The notes under the pieces are model-generated. The model saw nothing but the letters and a program-made list of their open reading frames with translations, made no database searches and was not told where the DNA came from. Both the position numbers and the translations under genes were made by a program. Below, piece by piece: positions 1 to 11,184 of a DNA stretch of 64,000 nt. Origin of the DNA: Dactylis glomerata (Eukaryota > Streptophyta > Magnoliopsida > Poales > Poaceae); the NCBI GenBank assembly GCA_007115705.1, contig QXEO01001565.1:2290230-2354229 (forward strand). Direction: 5' to 3'. Numbering within the stretch: position 1 is the stretch's first letter; every line of letters begins with the position of its first letter.

Positions 1-573
1 CCTATCATGCCTCAAAGCAGCAGCAATAAAAGCTAGATCATGGAGAGATAATTTACTTGCAGATTTCCTAGCAAGAACACATTTGGTAATGAAGAAGGCA
101 AAATATCGAATGGATGGGAAATGAATATTTCGAGTTTTACCACCCTCTCCTGTGAAGCTTCTTCCTTGGCAAATCTCCTCGTATAGTTCTAACAATGGCC
201 TAGGTTGTCCCCTTATCTTCTCAAGCGATCCCCACTGTGGTACTCTAATAGCTGTACAGAAAACATCCAGAGGCAAGTCCACAGATTTGTTATAAATTTT
301 ATAATGAACCATGGGGTTAGAAGTAGACCAACTAAATCTGAAATCCTGCACCACAGACATTGTTAGTTTAACATATTGGGGAGGTTCACCCTCAACAAAA
401 TGTTCTAATCCTGCATTAGAGAGTAAGGTTTGAAAATCCTGCATAATTCCGGCAGCATTCATGAACTCTGAGCATGGATAGTGTGAGGGGAAGACCTTCT
501 CTTCACGGTGAACTTTCATAACTTTGTGCACTTCTAGTTCATGTTGAGAGAGTTGATAAGCATTCTCCTCCAT
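1..573 (-). CDS. ATHILA-ORF1-like third ORF of Athila-1 (partial)
   Basis: An open frame of 191 codons starts at the ATG at 573 and remains open to position 1, so the C-terminus is outside the window. The protein begins MEENAYQLSQHE and contains a globular stretch with GLEHFVEGEPPQYVKL, then VVQDFRFSW and LDVFCTAIRVPQWG. This pattern (helix, 'Y-V-x-L' strand region, then 'F-x-x-A-I-x-V-P') resembles the ATHILA ORF-1 / putative plant transposon protein families found as extra ORFs in plant LTR elements. The function of those families is unknown, and I cannot name one here. No membrane segment is visible in the part seen. It is the only undamaged frame of Athila-1, in contrast with its broken gag-protease. 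A 51-bp hairpin shared with the LTR U3 lies about 400 bp upstream. Family assignment is by eye; a sequence profile search would decide. Confidence 0.55.
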   Translation of the reverse strand, partial: MEENAYQLSQHELEVHKVMKVHREEKVFPSHYPCSEFMNAAGIMQDFQTLLSNAGLEHFVEGEPPQYVKLTMSVVQDFRFSWSTSNPMVHYKIYNKSVDLPLDVFCTAIRVPQWGSLEKIRGQPRPLLELYEEICQGRSFTGEGGKTRNIHFPSIRYFAFFITKCVLARKSASKLSLHDLAFIAAALRHDR

Positions 574-1402
574 TTCTGAAATTTTTAACAAACCTCATAA
601 AATATGATTTTGAGACAAGCAAATGTAGGAAACTATTATAGTGGGTTACTAGAGAGCTAACATGCATCAAAATAACAATTCTAAGCAATAGAACAAGCAT
701 GCATACTCATTTATCCTGCCACCTACAATGCTAAAATACTCAAGAAATACTCCACCAAAAGAAATTCTACTTGGACAAGCGGAGGAGTCACATACCGGAG
801 AACAAATGCTCCAAATTTCAGCAGAAATGTTGGGCTGAGCAAGGAGATCAAAAAATCAAGGTGAAGAACAGCAATAACTCAGGTTTGAGCTGAGTGTGTT
901 GTTGTTTTCGGGAGAGAGAAAGAGTAGGGGAAGAAGAGATAAGTGAGGGGCCAGGTGGGGCCCTCTCACACCAGGGTGGCACGGCCAGGGCTGGGCCGCG
1001 CCACCTATGTGTGAGGTGGCGTGGCAGCCCCTCCTGGTGCCTCGCATGTGTCTCTCTGCCCCATTTTTGACATAAAAATATATAAATAATTTTCTAGAAT
1101 TTTTCGAGAAACTTTATTTTCGAGGATTTTTCAGAAATTGGCATATCGATAAAAATTCAGAAAAACAAGGATAAAATGATTTCAAGCAAATCAAAACTAA
1201 GCATGCAGCAGCTCTGAGATACTCTTAATCATGCAACTAAACTGAAGGAATAAAAATTGATGAAAGTAAATACAAGTGAGGTGGAGTGGATGCGGTGAAA
1301 ACAAAGTTTTGTTCATATAAAATCACTTTGTTAACAAGGTTGATCAAGTCTTGTTACCAAACTAACTTTGTATGAGGAGAAGCTTTGCATTTCACTAAAT
1401 GC
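574..1402 (-). other. non-coding spacer of Athila-1 with LTR-like hairpin
   Basis: No credible ORF lies between protease and the third ORF. At 965-1015 is a strong inverted repeat: CTCACAC...GTGTGAG at the outside and GGTGGCACGGCC...GGCCGCGCCACC inside. Nearly the same hairpin is in the Athila-1 LTR at 12136-12186 and, with changed tips, in both Athila-2 LTRs (5584-5638 and 10850-10903), where it lies just upstream of the TATA region. The flanking stretch to 1150 is also LTR-like in texture. I see no clear TATA box below 965. Confidence 0.6.
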
Positions 1403-2694
1403 TTATGTTACCTCAACTTTGATAGGTATAGCCCCAACCATAACAATTTGATATTCTTCCTTGGGCTTTCGCTCTGAACAAATAATTTGACCAACTTTGA
1501 TGGTCTCAACATGCTTGATTGAACTTAGAGCATTCTTCCTATCAATCTTCTTGGGAAAATAAACCGTATACTCTCTGTCATTAACATTAAAAGTGACTTT
1601 TCCTTGATTGCAATTAATAGTAGCACCTGCAGTATTTAGAAAAGGTCTCCCAAGAATAATAGACATATTATCATCTTCAGATATTTCCAACACAACAAAG
1701 TCAATTAAAATCAAACAACTGTTAGCAACTTGAACAGGAACATTTTCACATATACAATAGGAATAGTAGTAGACTTATCAGCCATCTGTAAAGATATATC
1801 AGTTGATATCAATTTTTCTAAATCAAGTCTCTTATAAATAGAAAAAGGCATGACACTAACTCCAGCTCCCAAATCACATAAAGCAGTTCTAACATAGTTA
1901 TTTTTAATGGAGCAAGGAATAGTTGGTATACCTGGATCTCCAAGCTTCTCTGGAACTTTACCATCAAAAGAATAATTAGCAAGTAGTGTGGAAATTTCCT
2001 CAGTAGGAATTTTCCTTTTGTTAGTGACAATATCTTTCATATACTTTGCATAAGGAGGCATTCTAATAGCATCAATCAAAGGAATTTGCAAAAATAAAGG
2101 TCTCATCCATTCACAAAACCTGTTGTAGTGTTCTTCTTCCTTGGACTTGTGTTTCTTACTAGGAAAAGGCATTGGTTTCTGTACCCCAGGTTCTCTCTCT
2201 TTACCATGCTTGTTGGCAATGAAGTCTTCTTTGGTGTACTTTGCACTTTTATCAATCTTTTCTGGTTCTTCTTCAACGTCTTCTTTATCGGAAGCATCTC
2301 CTGGTTCAGTTTCAGCATCAGAAATAGAAACACTATTAGGATCTTTACCTGCATCAGATGATTCTGTAGTTGTTTTATGCTTCTTATTCTTCTTCTTGGA
2401 AGGAATATCTTCATTTGAAGTGCGTTGAGAATCTTGCTCAACCCTCTTAGGATGTCCTTCAGGATATAATGGATCTTGAGTAGCAGCGCCACTTCTTGTG
2501 CGTATTTCACATGCTTGCTTCTCTCTTGCAGCATTAACTAGTAAGTCTTTTTGCACCTTGGTAGGCTGATCAATTTGTGTTTGAACCATTTGAAAATGTT
2601 TAACAAGTATCTTCACATCATTAGCGGTTCTCTCCACAATATCCTGCAACTTGTTAATAGCTCTAGAATTTTCCAACAAATGATTATGCACCAT
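1403..2694 (-). pseudogene. Athila-1 gag C-terminus and aspartic protease, broken
   Basis: Two frames together make this region. The first (2694 to 1711) has a lysine- and glutamate-rich linker and then the retroviral-type protease active-site motif ALCDLGAGVSVMPFSIY near residues 280-296. The second (1714 to 1403) carries the protease C-terminal motif SIILGRPFLNTAGA. The change of frame at about 1711-1714 interrupts the protease domain, so no complete enzyme can be made from this copy. Athila proteases normally release gag and pol products from the polyprotein in the virus-like particle. The usual RT domain does not follow; instead a non-coding spacer and the third ORF come next. Gag lies directly upstream, separated by a stop near 2746. 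Confidence 0.75.
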
Positions 2695-2745
2695 TCTATT
2701 AAAATTTTCTTGCTTAACAATAAAATTATCAAATTCATCTAAGCA

Positions 2746-4048
2746 TTAATCAGGAGGTTTAGAATAAGGAATATCTCTTTCATCAAAGCGTTGGAGAGAG
2801 TATATCTCAATAGTTGATGAGTGAGGGATTGGCTTACATAATTCTTCTATAGGAGGTAAATTCTTCACATCTTCGGCCTTAATACCTTTCTCCTTAAGAG
2901 ATTTCTTAGCTTCCTTCATAACTTCATCATTTAATTCAATCATCACTCTCTTCTTCGGCGTAGGCTCTGTAGATGGCGCAGGGGTTGGTGCTGGTGCTGG
3001 CTCAACTAAAGTCCAATCATCATGATTCCAGCTTATTTTAGCCATTAATTCTTCAGCATCAGCCAGAGTTCTTTCCCTGAAAACACAACCAGCACAACTA
3101 TCCAAATATGACTTAGATTCATCCGTTAGTCCATTATAAAATATATCAAGGAGTTCATTTTTAGGCAATGGTTCTTTAGGCAAAGCTCTAATTAAAGAAC
3201 AAAAGCTTGTCCAAGATTCAGGCAATATCTCTCCTTTTCCCTGTTCAAAATCAAAGATTTTCTGCACAGCAGCATGTTGAGCACTAGCAGGAAAATATTT
3301 CTGAAAGAAAGCATTAACCAAAGCAATAGGACTAGTAAGAGATCCAGGAGACAAGCTATTAAACCAAGTTTTAGCTGCATCTTTTAACGAGAAAGGAAAA
3401 AATCTTAGCAACAAAGTAAGTGCGGAGCTTAATATCATCAGAAAACAAATTACTCAAAGTAGAAAGCTCATTCATGTGCCCCATAGCACTCTCATCCTTA
3501 GTACCACAAAAAGGAGTTTTCTCAACAATAGATATGTAAGATAAATCCAAAGATAAATCATAATCCTTGTCTCTAATATTTATGGGAGAAGCAGCAAACT
3601 TAGGATCAGGAGACAAATTATATCTAACAGAACGTCTTGCAAGAAGTTCTCTAACATTACCAGCATTACGAGCAACACGTGCTTCAGCAATAAAATCATC
3701 ATTAAGCTCAATATAAGCATCATCATCATAATCATCACTAGGACATTCCCTAGACTCAGGTGAACTAACAGGTGTAACAGTGGTGTTTCCCAACTTAGCT
3801 CTAGCAATAGTAGCATCTAAAAAGGAGCCTAGTGAACCACTCTCATCAAGCACAGTAGAAGCATCATCTAAATTATCAGTGGCATTTTCAATCTCAGCAG
3901 AAGTAGTAGCAGTAGCGTGTGGGTGTGGTGGTGAAAGCAACTTGCTCATAACAGATGGCGAATCAAGAGCAACAGAGGTGTTGAGAGTCGTACCTCTTCT
4001 TGTAGTGGATGGCAATATAGGAACTTTTCCATCACGAGGTTTACCCAT
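2746..4048 (-). pseudogene. Athila-1 gag, frameshifted
   Basis: Gag forms the particle shell in which plant LTR elements reverse transcribe. The likely start is the ATG at 4048 (MGKPRDGKVP), about 60 bp from the PBS; the open frame extends further up but only into leader and LTR. The N-terminal part has an acidic, low-complexity region (DDYDDDAYIELNDDF). Near 3430 the frame changes, and the second part contains the retrotransposon gag core: FPFSLKDAAKTWFNSL, then FFQKYFP and ESWTSFCSLIRALP. The C-terminal portion is rich in proline and alanine repeats and ends in KPPD at 2746. At least one frameshift and the stop at 2746 make this a pseudogene. The gag core motif fits Athila and related gypsy lineages. 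Confidence 0.8.
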
Positions 4049-4108
4049 GATGAAAGGATTGCAGCGAACAATATGAATACCAAGTGAACTTACAAATAAA
4101 GCTATGCT

Positions 4109-4136
4109 CTCCGGCAACGGCGCTAGAAAATAGTCT
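4109..4136 (-). other. Athila-1 primer-binding site
   Basis: The plus strand reads CCGGCAACGGCGCTA at 4111-4125, complementary-type to the tRNA-Asp 3' end used by Athila elements, with one apparent mismatch (T for the expected C). It lies about 11 bp from the LTR start at 4137, a slightly long spacing. The Athila-2 site at 9515-9532 lacks the mismatch. Confidence 0.7.
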
Positions 4137-4296
4137 TGATGACCCACAAGTATAGGGGATCGCAACAGTCTTCGAGGGAAGTATTACCCAAATTTATTGA
4201 TTCGACACAAGGGGAGCCAAAGAATATATGTAAGCCTTAACAGATGAGTTGTTAATTCAGCTGCACCTGGAAACAGTCTTGCTCGCAGTGGTTTAT
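4137..4296 (-). repeat. Athila-1 5' LTR, left fragment
   Basis: Starts TGATGACCCACAAG directly beside the PBS. It stops at 4296, where Athila-2 inserted; the last five bases TTTAT are repeated at 11185-11189, after which the LTR continues to 12425. Confidence 0.85.
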
Positions 4297-5920
4297 TGAT
4301 TGCTAGATTGTTGGGAACCCCAAGATTAAGGTTTGATGTATATAGCAGCAAGTTTTTCCCTCAGTAAGAAACCAAGGTTTATGTCAATCAGGAGAAAAGC
4401 AGACAATACGACTGAAGGTGATGCTTGCTAGTTTGCGACAGCTTTGGACAATTTATATATGGCGCCTCATCCAAGCTTTGCTTGCTAGCTGCAATGCGGA
4501 ACCTGCACACAACACAACCAAGTACTTTGTTCCCAACTTGCGATGAGGTTGTCAATCTCACCGGTTTGCTTGAAACAAAGGTTATGAGCGTATCGAGTGG
4601 AAAGTGATGATAGTATGCAAGTAAAGTAAACAGTGCGAGTAAAGTAAACAGGTGATAGCAATATGATGGAAATAGGACCGGGGTCCACAGTTCACTAGTG
4701 GTGTCTCTCCAAGATAAATAACACATGCTGGGTAAACAAATTACAGTTGGGCAATTGATAGAATAAAGATAAACGTGATATGTCAAGAAGATCACTATGA
4801 GATTTACTCTGGGCATTACAACAAAATACATAGACCGCCATCCAACTGCATCTATGACTAATAATCCACTTGTGGCGAATCAATCCGAGAACTCCACAGG
4901 TATTAAGTTGCGAACAACAGATAATTGCATTAAGCAAAGTGTGTAATGTAAATAAAGCATATGCCCTTGAGCATATGAATGTTGTTTTCTCCCTAGTAGC
5001 AACAGTATATCTACAACCTTAGAGGTTTCTGTCACTCCCCCAGGTTAAATAGAGGCATGAACCCACTATCGAGCATAAATACCCCCTCTTGGAGTCACTA
5101 GCAACTACTCGGCCAAGATAGCTACTAACAATGGAGAGCATGCAAGATCATAAACAACATAGAGATAACAAAAGATATAATTCAGTACAACAACTCAATC
5201 ATAACACCAATATTCATCAGATCCCAACAAACCAAACATGGAGAATTACATAACGGTGATCTCAATCATGTAGGGCAGCTCATGAGATCTAAACATGAAG
5301 TACATGGTGGAGAAGACAACCATCTAGCTACTGCTATGGACCCATAGTCCAAGGTAGACTACTCACTCATCGCTCCGGAGGCAAGCATGGCGATGAAGAA
5401 GACCTCGGTGGCGATTCCCCTCTCCGGCAGGGTGCCGGGAAGAGCTTCTGGACCCTCCCGATCTTCGGGTCGACGGTGGCGGCGGATCGTGATGTGTTCT
5501 GGAAAATTGATCGGGTCCTTAGGTTTTTTCCGTCGCGGGGTCTTTATAGGCGAAGGGGCGATGTCAGAGGTGGAGCCAGGCGGCCTCACACCATGGCAGC
5601 GCGGCCAGGGCCTGGGCCGCGCCAGCCTGGTGTGTGGGGCCCCTGTGGCCCCCCCTCCTACTCTTCTTCGGATCTCTGGAAGCTTCCGGGAAAAATAAGA
5701 CTTCAGGAACTTGTTTCGTCCAATTCCGAGAATATTTCCTGTGTATCACTTCTGAAACACAAAAACCTCAGAAAACAGGGAACTGGCACTGTGGCAACTT
5801 GTTAGTAGGTTAGTTCCGGAAAATGCATAAAAGTGCCACGAAGTGTAACGAAACAGTAGGCAAATGGTGTAAAAACAAGCATGGAGCATCAAAAATTATA
5901 GATACGTTGTAGACGTATCA
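4297..5920 (-). repeat. Athila-2 3' LTR
   Basis: Starts TGATTGCTAGATTG and ends GACGTATCA. It matches 9542-11184 throughout; the main length difference is one fewer copy of an 18-bp unit near 4630-4655. A minus-strand TATA box (CCTATAAAGA) lies at about 5541-5550. A hairpin at 5584-5638 lies just upstream of it. Open frames inside, such as 4388-4831, recur in the other LTR and look non-coding. Confidence 0.9.
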
Positions 5921-8851
5921 AGCATCCCCAAGTTTAACTCCTGCTCGTCCTCGAGTAGGTAAGTGATAACAAAAGAATAATTTTTGAGGTGACATGCACC
6001 TACACAATCTTGATCATGTATGGAAGCATTTGTGAGCTGGGATCATAAGAACTTAAAACATGGGCATGAAGATAAAATCTTGACAATAAGAACTTAGCAA
6101 CCATGTTGTAAACATGAAAATGAACACAAACAAAAGATCATGAAATGAAACAATGAAAGTCAAACGTGTGTTCAAATCATAAGGAAAAACATACAAATGG
6201 TTTTCAGCTTGTCCTTCATAGAGAGCAAAACATAAATGCATAGGACACCTCAAAGTTTAAGAGGGCGACTAGATACAAATAATTTGAGAACAAGTGAAAC
6301 CAACAATATGAATCAATCAATGAAAACTTTGGGACAATGCATATTACACTAAGAATGACAACTATGCTCTCTTAATGGTGCATAAAGATAGAAGGTGGTG
6401 ACTCAACATAAAAGTAGAAGAAAGACCCTTCGCAGAGGGAAGCAGTGATTGCAAGTTTTATAACCTTAAAAAATTATGGTACTTACCGGCTTTGAGCTCT
6501 CATTGCCCCCATCATAAGCATCTTGAATGGTTAAAGTTAATGCGAGAACAATTATGATGCATATGCTTGACAAATCATAAGTTGAAAACCTCGTGTCCCG
6601 TGAATACGAGTACCCAAACCTCATGCTACTTTACTTAGAGTCCCAAGCAAGGCTCTTGTCATTGTAAATATATGCATATCATTGAGAACCGCCAATGGGG
6701 TACCTCCGTGCCCGATGACATGGAACAAGCCCACATCAAAATGACAGGACAAGCTGACAATGAACACCTCGACATCTCTTTTATTTGCCATTTGTTTAGC
6801 TTTTTATTGTGAGATGCGTCGTCGAATGTTCACCATGGGTATGCTGCAAATTTCTACCATGAATTATGCATGGCTTAGATTAGCGGCCTGGCATTTCCCT
6901 AACACATATACAAACTCTATGATCCCCACAAGATTCCCAATTCATTTCACACCGCGGGCATCCATAAACAAAAGATCACGATATCAACTCAAATAAGAAG
7001 TGCAATGTTGAAAGCTTGCCTATGACTGCATGGCTGGGCTAGTCTCCAACTTACAACTTGCAAGCATAACAACTCAACATAAGAGACTACAATGTCAAAT
7101 TTTTAAGAACAGGAAAAAGTAAAGTGTGCCTTCCGGTTCGTGAGAGCTTTACTGACCGAATTTCGCATAACACTGGTAAGAGTTTAATTTGAAGAGAAAA
7201 TAAAAGCAAGTCAAATTTACTTGGAATAGCAAATTGCTAGTAGGTATGTATGGTGGACACTTTGGAAAACTTTGGCTTTTAGGAGTTGGATGCACGAGTA
7301 GAGCTCATACTCAGTACAAGGCGAAGGCTAGCAAAAGACTGGGAGCGACCAACTAAGAGAGCAATAATGGCCATAATCATGCAAAGCGACAAAGCGACAT
7401 TAAAAGAAGAATAAGATGGCATCAAAAGTCAAAAACTAAATGATCATAGAGGCTATTGGCGACTTTGTAGAAGTCTAACATGTGTGAGCATGCGCCAAGT
7501 CAACCCAAATAAAGCATCAAGGAGAAAACCAAAATAATGCTTCCAAACAATAAAAACAACGCATTATTTTTTCAAAGGCTCATTAAGCAGTCTCAATTGT
7601 TTGAGACAAGTCATGCTATAGCAAAACCACTAAGCATACTATCAAAAAGACATCAAGCATGACATGAAAAAGCCTAAGCCGCAGTCTACACAAGCTCCTT
7701 CTTGTACCACTTTTTTGCATAAAGCCTTTTCTCTTTTCCAACACCATTTGAAATTTTTATAAACACCTCTTTTGATGAAAACCAATAAAGATCAGAGGAA
7801 AAAATATACCTTGATGAAAAGATATGACAAGGTCTGAACGCAAATCAAGGTGAAAACGAAAACCAAAAGCAGTAGCGGAAAAAAGAAGAACACCCGGTGA
7901 AATTGTAAGAATGAAAAACGGAGTGTTCTTTGCAAATGAAAACGAGTACATCTCCTCCAAAGAAATTTGTTGGGGTCCAACCATTTATTGCAGCAAACAA
8001 ACTAAACTAACTAAGAAAACTAAAACAACTGACGCTCCAAGAAAAACACATAGTGCATGAAGCAATAAAAATATAGTGTCTTGAAAGGTGACCTGATTTT
8101 TGCCGATGAAGAAGGGGTGCCTCGGGGGCATCCCCAAGCTTTGATGCTTGTACTTCTTGGATATTTATTGGGGTGATGCATGGGCATCCCCAAGCTTGAG
8201 CTTTTGTCCATTCTTCAACTCATCTCATCATTCTCCAATCCCTACACTTGAAAACTTCCTTCATACAAAACTAAACACAAATCTATTAGCAACATTAGTG
8301 TAGCATAACATATAATCAACCTCTTTTTGCTTCAGGTTTCAACTCAAAACCACCACATACATAGCAAATACTACTGTAGAAACTTCCCCAAAAGTTCTAT
8401 GATCAAAAGAACTCAAAAGAAAGCGATAAAGCGGCAAACACAAATAATGGCAGAAATCTGTCAAAACAGAACAGCTGACAAAGGCCGAATTTTTGAGAGG
8501 TTTTCTGTTGCTCAAATAAAAAAGTGTTCAACTAACGAAAGTTTGGATATAACCTGGGGCAAATGCACAAGAAATCGCAGGTCCAAAAGATATACAGAGA
8601 ATTTATACGAATTTTTACGGTGCAGCACTGAAAACAGTTTCAGGACAGCAACATCCCCAAATCTTTATCTCACTCAAATTAGAGGCTTCTCTTGGCACAA
8701 AAACAAAATAAAAAAGATAAGGAGCGGTCATTACAGTAGTAATGACTTCCAAGACTCAAATAAAAGAAAAATTACTGAAAATAAAACATTGGGTTATCTC
8801 CCAAGAGTGCTTTTCTTTAATGCCTTTGAGCTAGGCGCAGCAAATTGCGAA
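5921..8851 (-). other. Athila-2 non-coding interior with repeated PPT-like motifs
   Basis: No convincing gene. The LTR-proximal PPT is at 5922-5935 (plus strand GCATCCCCAAGTTT). Two more copies of the same motif, GCATCCCCAAGCTT, are at 8128-8141 and 8184-8197, and a weaker form is near 8650. The rest is A-rich in plus-strand reading and without clear structure. Confidence 0.7.
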
Positions 8852-9355
8852 TCAAGTAACATCAAGTGATGAAGCATCAAGATCAACTGCAGAGATCTTT
8901 TCAACAATGAAGGAAAATGTGTTCAACTGAGTTTTTGAAAATCCTTTATGATCACGCTTTGGCACACTACTTTCATCATCGGGTGTACCAACAACCACCA
9001 CAGGTGAGCCAAGCTTATTAAACTTCTTAAAAACTTTCCTAGCCTCAATCGCCACATCTCTAAATTCTATGCGCAAAGTTTCCAAGATAAAAGCTTTCTT
9101 TTCGGGATCCTCAATTTCATGAAGCTTAAGGAACATGTATTGCATGAAAGGATTAAGACTAGCAAACCAAGCTTCTAACATGTGAACTAAATAAGCAGAA
9201 GCAACTTCATAATTAGGAGCTAGCTCAGCCAAAGATTTTTCCTCAACTTCCTTATGCATACTAATATGATTAAAGAACTCCTCAATGTTACTTTTTCCAA
9301 TAATTGAACCACTACCTACTGCGAGGTCCTCCAGAACGTACTTAGGAAACAGCAT
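8852..9355 (-). CDS. small ORF of unknown function in Athila-2
   Basis: An undamaged frame of 167 codons starts with ATG at 9355 and sits where gag would be, about 160 bp from the PBS. The protein begins MLFPKYVLEDLAVG. It is predicted by eye to be mostly helical, with an acidic-basic middle part (LHEIEDPEKKAFILETLRIE) and a serine-rich C-terminus. There is no zinc knuckle, protease or RT motif, no signal peptide and no membrane segment. Its position first after the PBS suggests translation from the full-length RNA and perhaps a packaging or gag-accessory role, but that is inference only. I do not recognise the family. Intactness in an element that lacks everything else hints that it may matter for mobility. 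Confidence 0.5.
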   Translation of the reverse strand: MLFPKYVLEDLAVGSGSIIGKSNIEEFFNHISMHKEVEEKSLAELAPNYEVASAYLVHMLEAWFASLNPFMQYMFLKLHEIEDPEKKAFILETLRIEFRDVAIEARKVFKKFNKLGSPVVVVGTPDDESSVPKRDHKGFSKTQLNTFSFIVEKISAVDLDASSLDVT

Positions 9356-9514
9356 AATGAACTAAGAGTAAAGAAATAACAACTACCAAGGATTCTATTT
9401 TTTTTGGGTTTTTGATATAAAACGATGCAGGTAAAATAAATAAAGTAAAGCAAAACAATAACAAAGTAAAGGATGTGCGTGCGAAAAACTCCCCTCGCAG
9501 AAGTCTTCCACTCT

Positions 9515-9532
9515 TCCCCGGCAACGGCGCCA
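9515..9532 (-). other. Athila-2 primer-binding site
   Basis: The plus strand reads TCCCCGGCAACGGCGCCA, complementary-type to the 3' end of tRNA-Asp, the primer associated with Athila elements. It lies about 9 bp from the right LTR. Confidence 0.8.
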
Positions 9533-9541
9533 GAAAAAGGC

Positions 9542-11184
9542 TAGATTGCTAGATTGTTGGGAACCCCAAGATTAAGGTTTGATGTATATAGCAGCAAGTT
9601 TTTCCCTCAGTAAGAAACCAAGGTTTATGTCGATCAGGAGAAAAGCAGACAATACGACTGAAGGTGATGCTTGCTAGTTTGCGACAGCTTCGGACAATTT
9701 ATATATGGCGCCTCGTCCAAGCTTTGCTTGCTAGCTGCAATGCGGAACCTGCACACAACACAACCAAGTACTTTGTTCCCAACTTGCGATGAGGTTGTCA
9801 ATCTCACCGGTTTGCTTGAAACAAAGGTTATGAGCGTATCGAGTGGAAAGTGATGATAGTATGCAAGTAAAGTAAACAGTGCGAGTAAAGTAAACAGTGC
9901 GAGTAAAGTAAACAGGTGATAGCAATATGATGGAAATAGGACCGGGGTCCACAATTCACTAGTGGTGTCTCTCGAAGATAAATAACACATGCTGGGTAAA
10001 CAAATTACAGTTAGGCAATTGATAGAATAAAGATAAACGTGATATGTCAAGAAGATCACTATGAGATTTACTCTGGGCATTACAACAAAATACATAGACC
10101 GCCATCCAACTGCATCTATGACTAATAACCCACTTGTGGCGAATCAATCCGAGAACTCCACAAGTATTAAGTTGCGAACAACAGATAATTGCATTAAGCA
10201 AAGTGTGTAATGTAAACAAAGCATATGCTCTTGAGCATATGAATGTTGTTTTCTCCCTAGTAGCAACAGCACATCCACAACCTTAGAGGTTTCTGTCACT
10301 CCCCCAGGTTAAATAGAGGCATGAACCCACTATCGAGCATAAATACCCCCTCTTGGAGTCACTAGCAACTACTCGGCCAAGATAGCTACTAAGAACGGAG
10401 AGCATGCAAGATCATAAACAACATAGAGATAACAAAAGATATAATTCAGTACAGCAACTAAATCATAACACCAATATTCATCGGATCCCAACAAACCAAA
10501 CATGTAGAATTACATAACGGTGATCTCAATCATGTAGGGCAGCTCATGAGATCTAAACATGAAGCACATGGTGGAGAAGACAACCATCTAGCTACTGCTA
10601 TGGACCCATAGTCCAAGGTAGACTACTCACTCATCGCTCCGGAGGCAAGCATGGCGATGAAGAAGACCTTCGGTGGCGATTCCCCTCTCTGACAGGGTGC
10701 CGGGAAGAGCTTCTGGACCCTCCCGATCGTCGGGTCGACGGCGGCGGCGGATCGCGATGTGTTCTGGAAAATTAATCGGGCCCTTAGGTTTTTTCCGTCG
10801 GGGGGTCTTTATAGGCGAAGGGGCGATGTCAGAGGTGGAGCCAGGCGGCCTCACACCATGGCGGCGTGGCCAGGGCCTGGGCCGCGCCAGCCTGGTGTGT
10901 GGGGCCCCTATGGCCCCCCTCCTACTCTTCTTCGGATCTCTGGAAGCTTCCGGGAAAAATAAGACTTCAGGAACTTGTTTCGTCCAATTCCGAGAATATT
11001 TCCTATGTATCACTTCTGAAACACAAAAACAGCAGAAAACAGGGAACTGACATTGTGGCAACTTGTTAGTAGGTTAGTTCCGGAAAATGCATAAAAGTGC
11101 CACGAAGTGTAACGAAACAGTAGGCAAATGGTGTAAAAACAAGCATGGAGCATCAAAAATTATAGATACGTTGGAGACGTATCA
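9542..11184 (-). repeat. Athila-2 5' LTR
   Basis: Matches 4297-5920. It has three tandem 18-bp-type units (GTGCGAGTAAAGTAAACA) near 9865-9915 where the other LTR has two. The minus-strand TATA is at about 10806-10814 and the U3 hairpin at 10850-10903. It ends ACGTATCA at 11184, followed by the TTTAT duplication. The first bases read TAGATTGC rather than TGATTGC, a small change at the terminal dinucleotide. Confidence 0.88.

Larger units (their letters stand above)
4297..11184 (-). mobile_element. Athila-2: non-autonomous Athila-like LTR retrotransposon
   Basis: Complete element with TTTAT target-site duplications at 4292-4296 and 11185-11189, two LTRs of about 1.62 and 1.64 kb, a tRNA-Asp-type PBS next to the right LTR and a PPT next to the left LTR. 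The 3.6-kb interior holds one small ORF and no gag core, protease, RT or integrase, so it would depend on enzymes of a related element. The PBS and the LTR hairpin are shared with Athila-1, which it interrupts, making Athila-1 a plausible relative but not a complete helper. Confidence 0.9.

Noticed and set aside
4388..4831. 147-aa ORF in Athila-2 LTR, with a similar one at 9634-10095
   Set aside because: Recurrence is explained by LTR identity; the frame changes length with the 18-bp repeat number and has no recognisable domain.
8327..8869. 180-aa plus-strand ORF in Athila-2 interior
   Set aside because: Opposite to the element, lysine- and asparagine-rich from A-rich DNA, and overlaps the intact minus-strand ORF end; no domain.
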